Source: Eubacterium sp. MSJ-33 | GTDB taxonomy: Bacteria > Bacillota > Clostridia > Lachnospirales > Lachnospiraceae | Direction: 5' to 3' | Assembly: GCF_022174665.1 (NCBI RefSeq) | Contig: NZ_CP076562.1 | Span: 312,001 to 376,000 of the forward strand | DNA: 64,000 nucleotides | Part shown: piece by piece, positions 23,199 to 31,912 of the stretch | Layout: every line of letters begins with the position of its first letter | Position numbering within the stretch: position 1 is the stretch's first letter | Made by a program: the position numbers and the translations under genes | Notes under the pieces: generated by a model | The model's database searches: none | Told to the model about the DNA's origin: nothing | What the model saw: the letters and a program-made list of their open reading frames with translations, nothing else

Positions 23199-26100
23199 AT
23201 GAGCAAGGTTAGACGAATCTATGTAGAAAAGAAAGATGCTTATGCGGTTAAGGCAAAGGACTTAAAAAAGCAGTTCAAGGATTACCTTGGAATCAAAGCT
23301 GACAATGTCCGTGTCCTGACACGGTATGACATGGAAGGTGTATCAGAGGATACCTATAATAAAGCGAAGGTTACAATCTTTTCAGAGCCACCGATTGATG
23401 TCGTATATGAAGAATCATTTCCGATGAATGAGAAGGAAAAATGCTTCTCACAGGAATATCTTCCGGGACAGTTCGATCAGCGTGCGGATTCTGCGGAGCA
23501 GTGTGTTAAGCTTCTGAACGAGGAGGAGACACCGGTCATCAAGACAGCTACAACTTATGTGGTTGAGGGTGATGTGACAGAGGAGCAGATGCAGACAATC
23601 CGGGAGTACGTTGTAAACCCAGTTGATTCCCGTATCACAGATGAGACAAAGCCGGAGACATTGGTTACAAACTTCGAGGAACCTGCAGATGTGAAGATAT
23701 TTGATGGCTTCAAGGATATGCCGGAAGCAGAACTTACAGCATTGTATGATTCTCTCGGGCTTGCTATGACAATCAAGGATTTTGAGCATATACAGAAGTA
23801 TTTTAAGAATGAGGAACACAGAGATCCATCCATGACGGAAATCCGTGTGCTTGACACATACTGGTCCGACCATTGCCGTCACACAACATTCTCAACAGAG
23901 CTTACAAATGTTGCGTTCGATGACGGTTATTACAAGGATGTGATCGCTGAGACATACGACCGTTATGTCGGTGCAACAAAGGAAATGTACAAGGGCAGAG
24001 ACGATAAGTTTGTCTGCCTGATGGACATCGCGCTTATGGCAATGAAGGAACTTAAAAAGGCCGGTAAGCTTGATGATCAGGAAGAGTCAGACGAGATCAA
24101 TGCATGTTCTATCGTTGTTCCGGTTAAGGTCGATGGTGTAGAAGAAGAGTGGCTGGTGAGCTTTAAGAACGAGACACACAATCATCCAACAGAGATTGAG
24201 CCTTTTGGTGGCGCTGCAACCTGTCTGGGTGGTGCAATCCGTGATCCGCTTTCAGGACGTTCTTATGTATATCAGGCAATGCGTGTAACGGGAGCTGCAG
24301 ATCCAACCGTGTCATTGAAGGATACCATGCATGGAAAGCTTCCACAGAGAAAGATTGTAAAGGTTGCAGCTGAGGGATACAGCTCATATGGTAACCAAAT
24401 CGGCCTTGCAACCGGCCTTGTAAAGGAAGTATATCATCCAAATTATGTGGCAAAGCGTATGGAGATAGGTGCTGTTATGGGTGCAGCTCCAAGAAGATGT
24501 GTCAAGCGTCTGAATTCTGATCCGGGTGATATCATCATCCTGCTTGGTGGACGTACCGGACGTGATGGCTGTGGTGGAGCAACCGGCTCTTCCAAGGCAC
24601 ATACTGAAAGCTCGATTGAGACATGTGGTGCTGAGGTTCAGAAGGGTAATGCACCAACTGAACGTAAGATTCAGCGTCTGTTCCGCCGGGAAGAGGTTGC
24701 TAGCCTGATTAAGAAATGTAACGACTTCGGTGCCGGTGGTGTATCGGTTGCAATCGGTGAGCTTGCCGATGGTTTACAGATTAACCTTGACAAGGTTCCA
24801 AAGAAATATGCAGGCCTTGATGGTACGGAACTTGCGATTTCTGAGTCACAGGAGCGTATGGCGGTTGTTGTTGATCCGAAGGATGTCGACAAGATGATGC
24901 AGTATGTGGCTGAGGAGAACTTAGAGGCGGTCGCAGTTGCTGTTGTAACAGAAGAGAAGCGTCTCGTGCTTTCATGGAGAGGCAAGGAAATCGTCAATCT
25001 GTCCCGTGCATTCCTTGATACAAACGGTGCACATCAGGAGACAGATGTCAAGGTTGCCATGCCGGATGCATCTGCAAAATATTTTGACGAGAAGAAGGAT
25101 GCTTCGGATGTGAAGAAGCTCTGGTTAGATACACTTTCTGATTTGAACGTCGCTTCCCAGAAGGGACTTGTGGAGATGTTTGATTCTTCCATCGGTGCAG
25201 GTACCGTTACAATGCCGTATGGTGGTAAGTACCAGCTTTCTGAGACTCAGACGATGATTGCAAAGCTTCCGGTATTAAAGGGAAAGACCGATACGGTTAC
25301 TATGATGAGCTATGGCTTTGATCCATATCTGTCAAGCTGGAGCCCATACCACGGTGCTATCTATGCGGTACTGACATCTGTTGCGAAGATTGCTGCAGCT
25401 GGTGGAGATGTAAGTAAGATAAGACTGACATTCCAGGAGTATTTTGAGAGACTCGGTACAGATCCATATCGTTGGGGCTTGCCGCTTTCTGCATTGCTCG
25501 GCGCATATGATGTACAGATGGGTCTTGGACTTCCTTCTATCGGTGGTAAGGATTCCATGTCTGGTTCCTTCAATGATATTGATGTTCCGCCTACGCTGGT
25601 CAGCTTCGCCGTTGATGTAGCAAGTTATCAGGATGTGGTAACTCCGGAACTCAAAAAAGCAGGCAATCAGCTTGTGTGTTTCGATATCAAGCGGGATGCT
25701 TATGATAAGCCGGATTATCAGGATGCCATGGATAAATACGAGAAGCTGCATCAGGCAATTACAGAGGGCAAGGTTGTATCAGCTTACGCAATCGGTTTCG
25801 GTGGTATGATTGAGGCGATTTCAAAGATGGCATTTGGTAATAAGCTCGGTGTGAAGCTTGCAAAGACCGTTGATGCAGATGATCTTACAGCGAAAAAATA
25901 TGGTTCTATCATTCTCGAAGTAGAGAAGGACAATGTGACAGAGCTTGGTATTCCATGTACAGTTATCGGTGAAGTACAGGATGCACCGGAGTTCGTATAT
26001 GGCGATGCTGTAATTGCAATGGATGAAGCATTAGATGCATGGACAAAGAAGCTTGAGAAGGTATTCCCAACAGAGTCCGGCGTGGAGCAGAATGATAAGA

Positions 26101-26987
26101 TTAACGATACATTGAAGATTGTAGACGGAAAGGTAAGTACAGGGGTGTATGATGCCGGTTCCATCTATGTAGCAAAGAATAAAGTCGCAAAACCAAAGGT
26201 ATTTATTCCGGTATTCCCGGGAACAAACTGTGAATATGATTCAGCAAAGGCATTTGAGAATGCGGGTGCTGAGGTTCAGACAATCGTATTCCGCAATATG
26301 GATGCACAGGGTATCCGTGATTCGGTAGATGCATTTACAAAGGCAATCAGTGAGAGTCAGATTATCATGTTCCCAGGTGGATTCTCCGCCGGTGATGAGC
26401 CGGATGGTTCCGGAAAGTTCATTGCAACTGCATTCCGGAATGCAAAGATTGCAGATGAGGTTATGAAGCTTCTGCATGAGCGTGATGGACTGGCACTTGG
26501 TATTTGTAACGGTTTCCAGGCACTCATCAAGCTTGGTCTTGTTCCTTACGGCGAGATTCGTCCGCAGGAGGATGATTCACCGACACTGACAATCAACAGC
26601 ATCGGCCGTCATCAGTCCAAGATGGTTTATACTAAGGTTGTTACAAACAAGAGCCCATGGCTGCAGAAGGCAAAGCTTGGCGGTGTGTATACCGTACCAA
26701 TCTCACATGGTGAAGGACGTTTTGTTGCAAGCAAAGAGTGGACAGAGAAGCTCTTCGCAAATGGACAGGTTGCAACTCAGTATGTCGATATGGATGGCAA
26801 TCCGACGATGGACGAATATTACAATGTCAATGGTTCTTACTATGCAATCGAGGGTATCACAAGTCCGGATGGACGTGTACTTGGTAAGATGGCACACTCT
26901 GAGCGTAAGGGAACAGCAGTGGCAGTAAATATTTACGGAGATCAGGACCAGAAGATTTTTGAGTCCGGAGTTGCTTATTTCTCATAA
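23199..26987 (+). CDS. purL: Phosphoribosylformylglycinamidine synthase, single chain
   Basis: Converts FGAR, glutamine and ATP to FGAM in purine synthesis. At 1,262 residues it is the large fused form. The synthetase part (about 200-960) shows DTYWSDHCRHTTF, ETHNHPTEIEPFGGAATC and GGRTGRDGCGG. The C-terminal class I glutaminase domain (about 990-1262) shows GICNGFQALIKLGL with the catalytic cysteine and ISHGEGRF with the histidine. GGAGG precedes the ATG. No other pur genes are adjacent; purA lies 35 kb away in this window. Codon use is regular and suggests good expression. Confidence 0.96.
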   Translation: MSKVRRIYVEKKDAYAVKAKDLKKQFKDYLGIKADNVRVLTRYDMEGVSEDTYNKAKVTIFSEPPIDVVYEESFPMNEKEKCFSQEYLPGQFDQRADSAEQCVKLLNEEETPVIKTATTYVVEGDVTEEQMQTIREYVVNPVDSRITDETKPETLVTNFEEPADVKIFDGFKDMPEAELTALYDSLGLAMTIKDFEHIQKYFKNEEHRDPSMTEIRVLDTYWSDHCRHTTFSTELTNVAFDDGYYKDVIAETYDRYVGATKEMYKGRDDKFVCLMDIALMAMKELKKAGKLDDQEESDEINACSIVVPVKVDGVEEEWLVSFKNETHNHPTEIEPFGGAATCLGGAIRDPLSGRSYVYQAMRVTGAADPTVSLKDTMHGKLPQRKIVKVAAEGYSSYGNQIGLATGLVKEVYHPNYVAKRMEIGAVMGAAPRRCVKRLNSDPGDIIILLGGRTGRDGCGGATGSSKAHTESSIETCGAEVQKGNAPTERKIQRLFRREEVASLIKKCNDFGAGGVSVAIGELADGLQINLDKVPKKYAGLDGTELAISESQERMAVVVDPKDVDKMMQYVAEENLEAVAVAVVTEEKRLVLSWRGKEIVNLSRAFLDTNGAHQETDVKVAMPDASAKYFDEKKDASDVKKLWLDTLSDLNVASQKGLVEMFDSSIGAGTVTMPYGGKYQLSETQTMIAKLPVLKGKTDTVTMMSYGFDPYLSSWSPYHGAIYAVLTSVAKIAAAGGDVSKIRLTFQEYFERLGTDPYRWGLPLSALLGAYDVQMGLGLPSIGGKDSMSGSFNDIDVPPTLVSFAVDVASYQDVVTPELKKAGNQLVCFDIKRDAYDKPDYQDAMDKYEKLHQAITEGKVVSAYAIGFGGMIEAISKMAFGNKLGVKLAKTVDADDLTAKKYGSIILEVEKDNVTELGIPCTVIGEVQDAPEFVYGDAVIAMDEALDAWTKKLEKVFPTESGVEQNDKINDTLKIVDGKVSTGVYDAGSIYVAKNKVAKPKVFIPVFPGTNCEYDSAKAFENAGAEVQTIVFRNMDAQGIRDSVDAFTKAISESQIIMFPGGFSAGDEPDGSGKFIATAFRNAKIADEVMKLLHERDGLALGICNGFQALIKLGLVPYGEIRPQEDDSPTLTINSIGRHQSKMVYTKVVTNKSPWLQKAKLGGVYTVPISHGEGRFVASKEWTEKLFANGQVATQYVDMDGNPTMDEYYNVNGSYYAIEGITSPDGRVLGKMAHSERKGTAVAVNIYGDQDQKIFESGVAYFS

Positions 26988-27041
26988 ATAAAGGTTAAGA
27001 TTGCGGCATGGACACATGTCACGGAAAGGGGATGTGTGTTC

Positions 27042-27863
27042 ATGCCACATTTTATATCTATACAGAATTTACAGGATGCAGGGCTGGATATATATACCAG
27101 ACTTTCAGAGGTGCAGCTTCTTCGTTACCTGGAACCAAAACCGGGTATCTTTATTGCGGAAAGTCCGATCGTCGTGGAGCGGGCACTTGCTGTCGGGTAT
27201 CATCCTATCTCAGTCCTGATGGACGAGGAAGAACTGCCCGAACAACAGGCATTGTTGGATCGGTGTGGAGATATTCCAGTTTATACTGCAAAGTTTGATA
27301 TATTGACGCAGATTACAGGCTTTAAGCTGACGCGTGGAATGTTATGTGCGATGGATCGGAAGAACCTTCCGAAAGCAGGTGCTTTATGTGGAAATATGCA
27401 CCGGATTGCTGTGCTCGAGGATGTGATGAATCCGACAAATGTCGGTGCGATATTCCGTTCGGCGGCGGCACTTGGCATGGATGCAGTGCTTTTGACACAT
27501 GGATGTGCCGATCCGTTATATCGCAGAGCAATCCGTGTCAGTATGGGTACGGTGTTTCAGATTCCGTGGACATATCTGCCAAAGTCATCAGAGGATACAG
27601 CACAGGTTCTTCATGCACTCGGATTTCCGTGTGTAGCAATGGCACTCCGGGATGATTCGTGTGAAATCTGTGACCCTCGGTTTGAGAAGCTTAATAAGCT
27701 CGCTGTGATCCTTGGTACAGAAGGGGAAGGGCTGCGGCAGGAAACAATCATACACAGTGATTATACCGTCAAGATACCGATGACACATGGTGTAGATTCT
27801 CTGAATGTGGCGGCTGCGAGCGCGGTCGCGTTTTGGGAATTGGCAAAAAGAGGAACCGTTTAA
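27042..27863 (+). CDS. SpoU/TrmH-family RNA 2'-O-methyltransferase
   Basis: Transfers a methyl group from SAM to ribose 2'-OH in RNA; whether rRNA or tRNA cannot be told. The three SpoU motifs are present: NPTNVGAIFRSAAALG, VILGTEGEGL and IPMTHGVDSLNVAAASAV, the knotted SAM-binding site. An N-terminal substrate-binding region (about residues 1-100) precedes. The length of 273 residues is normal. I chose the ATG at 27042, with AAAGGGGA about nine bases upstream, over a GTG two codons earlier. It lies 54 bases after purL. Confidence 0.88.
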   Translation: MPHFISIQNLQDAGLDIYTRLSEVQLLRYLEPKPGIFIAESPIVVERALAVGYHPISVLMDEEELPEQQALLDRCGDIPVYTAKFDILTQITGFKLTRGMLCAMDRKNLPKAGALCGNMHRIAVLEDVMNPTNVGAIFRSAAALGMDAVLLTHGCADPLYRRAIRVSMGTVFQIPWTYLPKSSEDTAQVLHALGFPCVAMALRDDSCEICDPRFEKLNKLAVILGTEGEGLRQETIIHSDYTVKIPMTHGVDSLNVAAASAVAFWELAKRGTV

Positions 27864-27882
27864 TACGGTTTCTTATTTTTTT
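27852..27882 (+). terminator. Terminator overlapping the end of the SpoU gene
   Basis: GGAACCGT pairs with ACGGTTTC around TTAAT, followed by TTATTTTTTT; the gene's stop codon is in the loop. Confidence 0.75.
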
Positions 27883-27883
27883 A

Positions 27884-27916
27884 TAAAAAAATAAAAAAAT
27901 AAAAAAATAAAAAAAA
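27884..27916 (+). repeat. Tandem 8-bp A-tract repeat (TAAAAAAA x4) upstream of the cysK promoter
   Basis: T residues at 27884, 27892, 27900 and 27908 separate runs of A with an exact 8-base period. The tract ends four bases before the -35 box of cysK, in the UP-element position. Confidence 0.85.
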
Positions 27917-27919
27917 CAA

Positions 27920-27974
27920 TTGACAAATGATTTTATCGTGTTATAATACATTCAAATCCTACTTAATAAGTAGG
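27920..27974 (+). promoter_or_regulatory. cysK promoter with palindromic Rrf2-type operator
   Basis: TTGACA (27920-27925) and TATAAT (27942-27947) are 16 bases apart. The palindrome CCTACTTAATAAGTAGG (27958-27974) lies just after the expected transcription start. Its shape resembles operators of Rrf2 cysteine regulators, and an Rrf2 gene follows cysK. Confidence 0.75.
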
Positions 27975-28029
27975 AATATAGGGAAATATAAAATGATAGA
28001 AAGTATAGAAAAATTCGGAGGTAGACATT

Positions 28030-28968
28030 ATGAGTAAAGTAATTAAAAGCGCGTTGGAATTAATCGGTAATACACCATTGCTTGCAGCAGACCGTTATGC
28101 AAAGAAGGCAGGCGTGACAGATGTAAATCTGTTCGTAAAGCTGGAGTACCTGAATCCATCAGGATCCGTAAAGGATCGTATTGCACTAGCTATGATTGAG
28201 GATGCTGAGGAAAAGGGAGAGCTTAAGCCGGGCGCAACAATCATTGAGCCAACATCCGGAAATACAGGTATCGGTATTGCAGCTGTTGCAACAGCAAAGG
28301 GCTATCGTGCAATCCTGACATTACCTGAGACCATGAGTGTAGAGCGTAGAAATCTTCTGAAGGCATATGGTGCAGAGCTTGTATTGACAGATGGTTCTAA
28401 GGGAATGAAGGGTGCTATTGCAAAGGCAGAAGAGTTGAAGGAGTCAATTCCGGGTGCAATCATCCTTGGACAGTTTGATAACCCTGCCAATTCCGAGATG
28501 CACAAGAAGACAACCGGACCGGAGATTTGGGAGCAGACAGAGGGCAAGGTTGATATCTTTGTAGCCGGTGTTGGTACAGGTGGAACGCTGACCGGTGTTG
28601 GTGAGTATTTGAAGTCTAAGAATCCGGATGTAAAGATTGTGGCAGTAGAACCTGCAACAAGTGCAGTTCTTTCAACAGGTCAGGCCGGATCTCATAAGAT
28701 TCAGGGAATCGGAGCCGGATTTGTGCCAAAGGTACTGAATACGAAGATTTACGATGAGATTATTACAATCGAGAACGATGATGCATTTGAAGAGGGAAGA
28801 GCCTTCGCAAGAGCTGAGGGTGTTCTGGTTGGTATCTCATCCGGCGCGGCATTAAAAGCAGCAGATATTTTAGCAAAAAGACCGGAGAACAAAGGAAAGA
28901 CAATCGTTGCATTGCTTCCGGATTCCGGTGACAGATATCTGTCTACCGCATTATTTGCAGAGCAGTAA
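28030..28968 (+). CDS. cysK: Cysteine synthase A (O-acetylserine sulfhydrylase)
   Basis: PLP enzyme making cysteine from O-acetylserine and sulfide. The PLP lysine is K48 in NPSGSVKDR; the substrate loop reads PTSGNTGIG and the phosphate-binding loop [10 protein letters not shown]. The length of 312 residues is normal. GGAGG precedes the ATG. The promoter, with a palindrome over the transcript start, and the Rrf2-family gene 134 bases downstream suggest repression when cysteine or sulfide is plentiful (inference by analogy with CymR). Confidence 0.95.
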   Translation: MSKVIKSALELIGNTPLLAADRYAKKAGVTDVNLFVKLEYLNPSGSVKDRIALAMIEDAEEKGELKPGATIIEPTSGNTGIGIAAVATAKGYRAILTLPETMSVERRNLLKAYGAELVLTDGSKGMKGAIAKAEELKESIPGAIILGQFDNPANSEMHKKTTGPEIWEQTEGKVDIFVAGVGTGGTLTGVGEYLKSKNPDVKIVAVEPATSAVLSTGQAGSHKIQGIGAGFVPKVLNTKIYDEIITIENDDAFEEGRAFARAEGVLVGISSGAALKAADILAKRPENKGKTIVALLPDSGDRYLSTALFAEQ

Positions 28969-29005
28969 GCGGAGAAAATGAACGGATAAAATATTGTTCG
29001 TTATC

Positions 29006-29080
29006 TTGACTTATGTTAGTGCCGATTATATAATTTTTGGTATCTGCGAACAGCAACGAGACTGAAAATTATGTAATCGG
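29006..29080 (+). promoter_or_regulatory. rrf2 promoter with long inverted repeat
   Basis: TTGACT (29006-29011) and TATAAT (29029-29034) have a 17-base spacer. A 16-base inverted repeat, 29022-29037 and 29065-29080, matches at 15 positions (CCGATTATATAATTTT and AAAATTATGTAATCGG). The left half covers the -10 box, so it cannot fold in the transcript from this promoter and is more likely a DNA element, perhaps for autoregulation. Confidence 0.55.
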
Positions 29081-29102
29081 TTACTTTTATGGAGGAATTT
29101 GC

Positions 29103-29537
29103 ATGAAAATATCAACAAAGGGAAGATATGCGCTTCGCCTGATGCTGGATTTGGCAGTTTATAATACCGGAGAACCGATTAGTTTAAAAGATGTTGCAAA
29201 GAGGCAGAATATATCTGAAAAATATATGGAGCAGATTATTTCTGTATTGAATAAGGCAGGATTTGTGCGTGGAATCCGAGGTGCGCAGGGTGGATATCTG
29301 CTTTCCCGTGCACCAAAGGATTATACAGTCGGTATGATCTTACGATTGACGGAAGGCGAACTTGCCCCGGTTGCCTGTGTTGGACAAAATCCAATTGACT
29401 GTGATAGAAGAAGTGGCTGCGTGACGGTTCGCATCTGGGAAAGACTTTATGATGCGATATCGGATGTTGTAGACAATATTACATTGCAGGATCTGGTGGA
29501 TTGGAACAATGAGCAATCGGATCAATATATGATTTAA
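29103..29537 (+). CDS. Rrf2-family transcriptional regulator
   Basis: A 144-residue winged helix regulator. The N-terminal MKISTKGRYALRLMLDLA and the wing GIRGAQGGYLLSR are Rrf2 hallmarks. Three cysteines in ACVGQNPIDCDRRSGC (spacing CX7CX5C, about residues 91-106) sit where IscR-type members bind an iron-sulfur cluster; CymR of Bacillus lacks them. So it may sense cluster status or sulfur. I chose the ATG at 29103, with GGAGG seven bases upstream. It sits directly after cysK and before a GH3 gene with a 12-base gap. Target assignment to the cysK palindrome is inference. Confidence 0.88.
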   Translation: MKISTKGRYALRLMLDLAVYNTGEPISLKDVAKRQNISEKYMEQIISVLNKAGFVRGIRGAQGGYLLSRAPKDYTVGMILRLTEGELAPVACVGQNPIDCDRRSGCVTVRIWERLYDAISDVVDNITLQDLVDWNNEQSDQYMI

Positions 29538-29549
29538 ATCGAATGGGTA

Positions 29550-30776
29550 ATGACGCATCGACATAAAAAAATTTTATATGGAATACTAATCATCTGTATG
29601 GTTTTTTTTGGAATCTTTGGTTCGGAAAATCTTCTTCGGGATGGCGAGCGTATGCAATCAGAAACGACGGAACACATGAGTACGACAACTTCGCCAAAGC
29701 CGGATGCAACAGAGAAACCGATTGCAGAGATTGAACATACATCGTCAGATGCACAGATGACTGTCCTGGATGTGAGAATTCAGGAGAAGATTAAAACAAT
29801 GACCTTGGAAGAAAAGGTTGGACAGATGTTTTTCGTAAAAAATGATGGACGCTTCGGACCGGATGAGCTAATGCAATATCCGGTTGGGGGCATTATTTTA
29901 TTTGCTGGAGATTTGGCAGGTGAGACGGCAGATTCCCTGACGGAGAAGATACAGTCCTTTCAGGAGGCTTCCGATATCCCATTGCTAATAGGAACGGACG
30001 AAGAAGGTGGTACGGTTATTCGTGTCAGCAAGTATAGTGCGCTGGCAGATCATACATTTCAATCTCCAAGGTCAATCTATGCATCGGGAGGTATGGATGC
30101 GATACGGATGGACACAGAAGAAAAATCAAAACTGTTGTTATCATATGGTATTAATGTCAACTTCGCACCGGTCTGTGATTTGTCCGGAAATAAAAGTGAC
30201 TTTATATATGAACGTTCTTTTGGAGATGATCCACAAGAGACAGCAGAATATGTCGATACCGTTGTTACCGTGATGCGCTCAGAGAAGATTGGTACGGTAT
30301 TAAAGCATTTTCCGGGGTATGGCAGTAATGGGGATACCCATGTGAACCGGATTGAGGATACAAGGACGTATGAGCAGTTCGTGACGCAGGATTATATTCC
30401 GTTTGAAGCCGGGGTGAATGCAGGGGCAGATTGTATATTAGTCAGCCATAATGTGGTCACGGCAATTGATAACGACTATCCGGCATCCCTGTCAGAGAAG
30501 GTGCACGGTGAGATACGGAATGTGCTGCGGTTTGATGGCGTGGTGATTACAGATGATTTAATGATGAACGGCGTGTCTGAGGGTTATGATCTGGAAGAGG
30601 CGGCAGTGCGGGCAGTGAAAGCAGGAAATGATATGCTGCTTTCCACAAATTATCAGGAACAGATTAAAGCGGTGATACAGGCAGTTAAAAACGGAGAAAT
30701 CGATGAGACACAAATTGATGCATCAGTTGCTCGTGTCTTGAAATGGAAAAGCCGGTTGGGACTTGAAATATTATAA
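29550..30776 (+). CDS. GH3 family glycoside hydrolase, NagZ-like, membrane-anchored
   Basis: Probable exo-beta-N-acetylglucosaminidase acting on wall fragments. An N-terminal hydrophobic segment (about residues 7-26) exports or anchors it; a polar linker follows to about residue 75. The catalytic domain shows MTLEEKVGQMFF, KHFPGYGSNGDTHV (the histidine region that acts as acid/base in NagZ enzymes, here with three extra residues GSN inserted) and VVITDDLMM with the nucleophile aspartate. The length of 408 residues suits a single-domain NagZ. The ribosome site is weak, but the gene follows rrf2 by 12 bases. Confidence 0.85.
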   Translation: MTHRHKKILYGILIICMVFFGIFGSENLLRDGERMQSETTEHMSTTTSPKPDATEKPIAEIEHTSSDAQMTVLDVRIQEKIKTMTLEEKVGQMFFVKNDGRFGPDELMQYPVGGIILFAGDLAGETADSLTEKIQSFQEASDIPLLIGTDEEGGTVIRVSKYSALADHTFQSPRSIYASGGMDAIRMDTEEKSKLLLSYGINVNFAPVCDLSGNKSDFIYERSFGDDPQETAEYVDTVVTVMRSEKIGTVLKHFPGYGSNGDTHVNRIEDTRTYEQFVTQDYIPFEAGVNAGADCILVSHNVVTAIDNDYPASLSEKVHGEIRNVLRFDGVVITDDLMMNGVSEGYDLEEAAVRAVKAGNDMLLSTNYQEQIKAVIQAVKNGEIDETQIDASVARVLKWKSRLGLEIL

Positions 30777-30799
30777 GCAGCGGTAGAAAGGAACAGCGA

Positions 30800-31912
30800 A
30801 TGAAATTATTACATTGTGCAGATATTCATTTGAATTCTTCTTTGTCTGCGCATCTGGATGGAGATAAGCAGAAGCAGAGAAAAACCGAGATTCTGCATAC
30901 GTTTCTGCGTATGGTGGATTATGCAGCTGATCAATCGGTGGATGGCATCCTGATTGCCGGAGATCTATTTGATACGAAGAAGATTGACCGATTAACAGGA
31001 AATGCAGTGCAATCAGCGATTACTGAACATCCGGAAATTTTATTTTTTTATCTGCGGGGAAATCATGATGCGGATGGATTTCTGCAGTCGTTGGAGAAAA
31101 TTCCGGATAATCTGAAGCTGTTTGGGGAAACATGGCGTTCGTATGCATGGGAAGAAGATGGCGCAACAATTGTGATTACCGGTGCGGAAAGTTCTGCGCA
31201 CAACGTACAGACACTATATTCATCACTCAGGCTTGAGCCGAAGCATATCAATCTTGTGATGCTGCATGGACAGGAGACGCCATATGCAAGTGGTGTAAGA
31301 CAGGATGCTGAGCAGATTCCGCTTGCTGCGCTGCAAAACAAGGGAATTGATTATCTGGCACTTGGACATGTTCATACATATAAGCGGGAGAAACTCGATG
31401 CGAGAGGCATCTATGTGTATCCCGGTTGTTTAGAGGGCAGAGGATTTGATGAATGTGGAGTACATGGATTCTGCCTGCTTGATATTGATGCGGCGCATCA
31501 TAAGATCCAGGATACATTTGTGCCATTTGCAAGCCGCAGATTGTGGGAGGTTTCTGTAGATGTAAGTGCGTGTGCATCTGGTGTGGGTGTCTTGAATGCT
31601 ATCAGGGAAACGTTACAGGGAATACAGGTGCAGGCTGCCGATATGGTGAAGGTTTGTCTGACTGGAAGCCTGCCTGTGAATGTGGAAGTGGATACAGAAC
31701 TGCTTGCGATGCAGTTATCACAAGTCTATTTCTATGTGAAAGTTGTAGATCAGACGATACCGGAGATTGACTATGATGCATATGCGTATGATGTGTCATT
31801 AAAAGGCGAGTTTGTGCGGCTGGTTCATGCACAGACAGATCTTTCGGACGAGCAGAAGACAAAAATTATTCAGACTGGAATATTGGCACTTGCCGGGGAG
31901 GCGTTTGTATGA
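30800..31912 (+). CDS. SbcD/YhaO-like metallophosphoesterase (second pair)
   Basis: Second Mre11-type phosphoesterase of the window. The metal motifs are CADIHLNSSL, IAGDLFDT, LRGNHDADG, VMLHGQE and LGHVHTYK. The short C-terminal cap region is typical of YhaO. The product has 370 residues. It overlaps the following ATPase gene by four bases (ATGA), so the two are coupled. The first pair at 1766-5329 differs clearly in sequence, for instance DNHIG in place of DIHL, so they look like separate subfamilies rather than a recent duplication. Confidence 0.88.
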   Translation: MKLLHCADIHLNSSLSAHLDGDKQKQRKTEILHTFLRMVDYAADQSVDGILIAGDLFDTKKIDRLTGNAVQSAITEHPEILFFYLRGNHDADGFLQSLEKIPDNLKLFGETWRSYAWEEDGATIVITGAESSAHNVQTLYSSLRLEPKHINLVMLHGQETPYASGVRQDAEQIPLAALQNKGIDYLALGHVHTYKREKLDARGIYVYPGCLEGRGFDECGVHGFCLLDIDAAHHKIQDTFVPFASRRLWEVSVDVSACASGVGVLNAIRETLQGIQVQAADMVKVCLTGSLPVNVEVDTELLAMQLSQVYFYVKVVDQTIPEIDYDAYAYDVSLKGEFVRLVHAQTDLSDEQKTKIIQTGILALAGEAFV

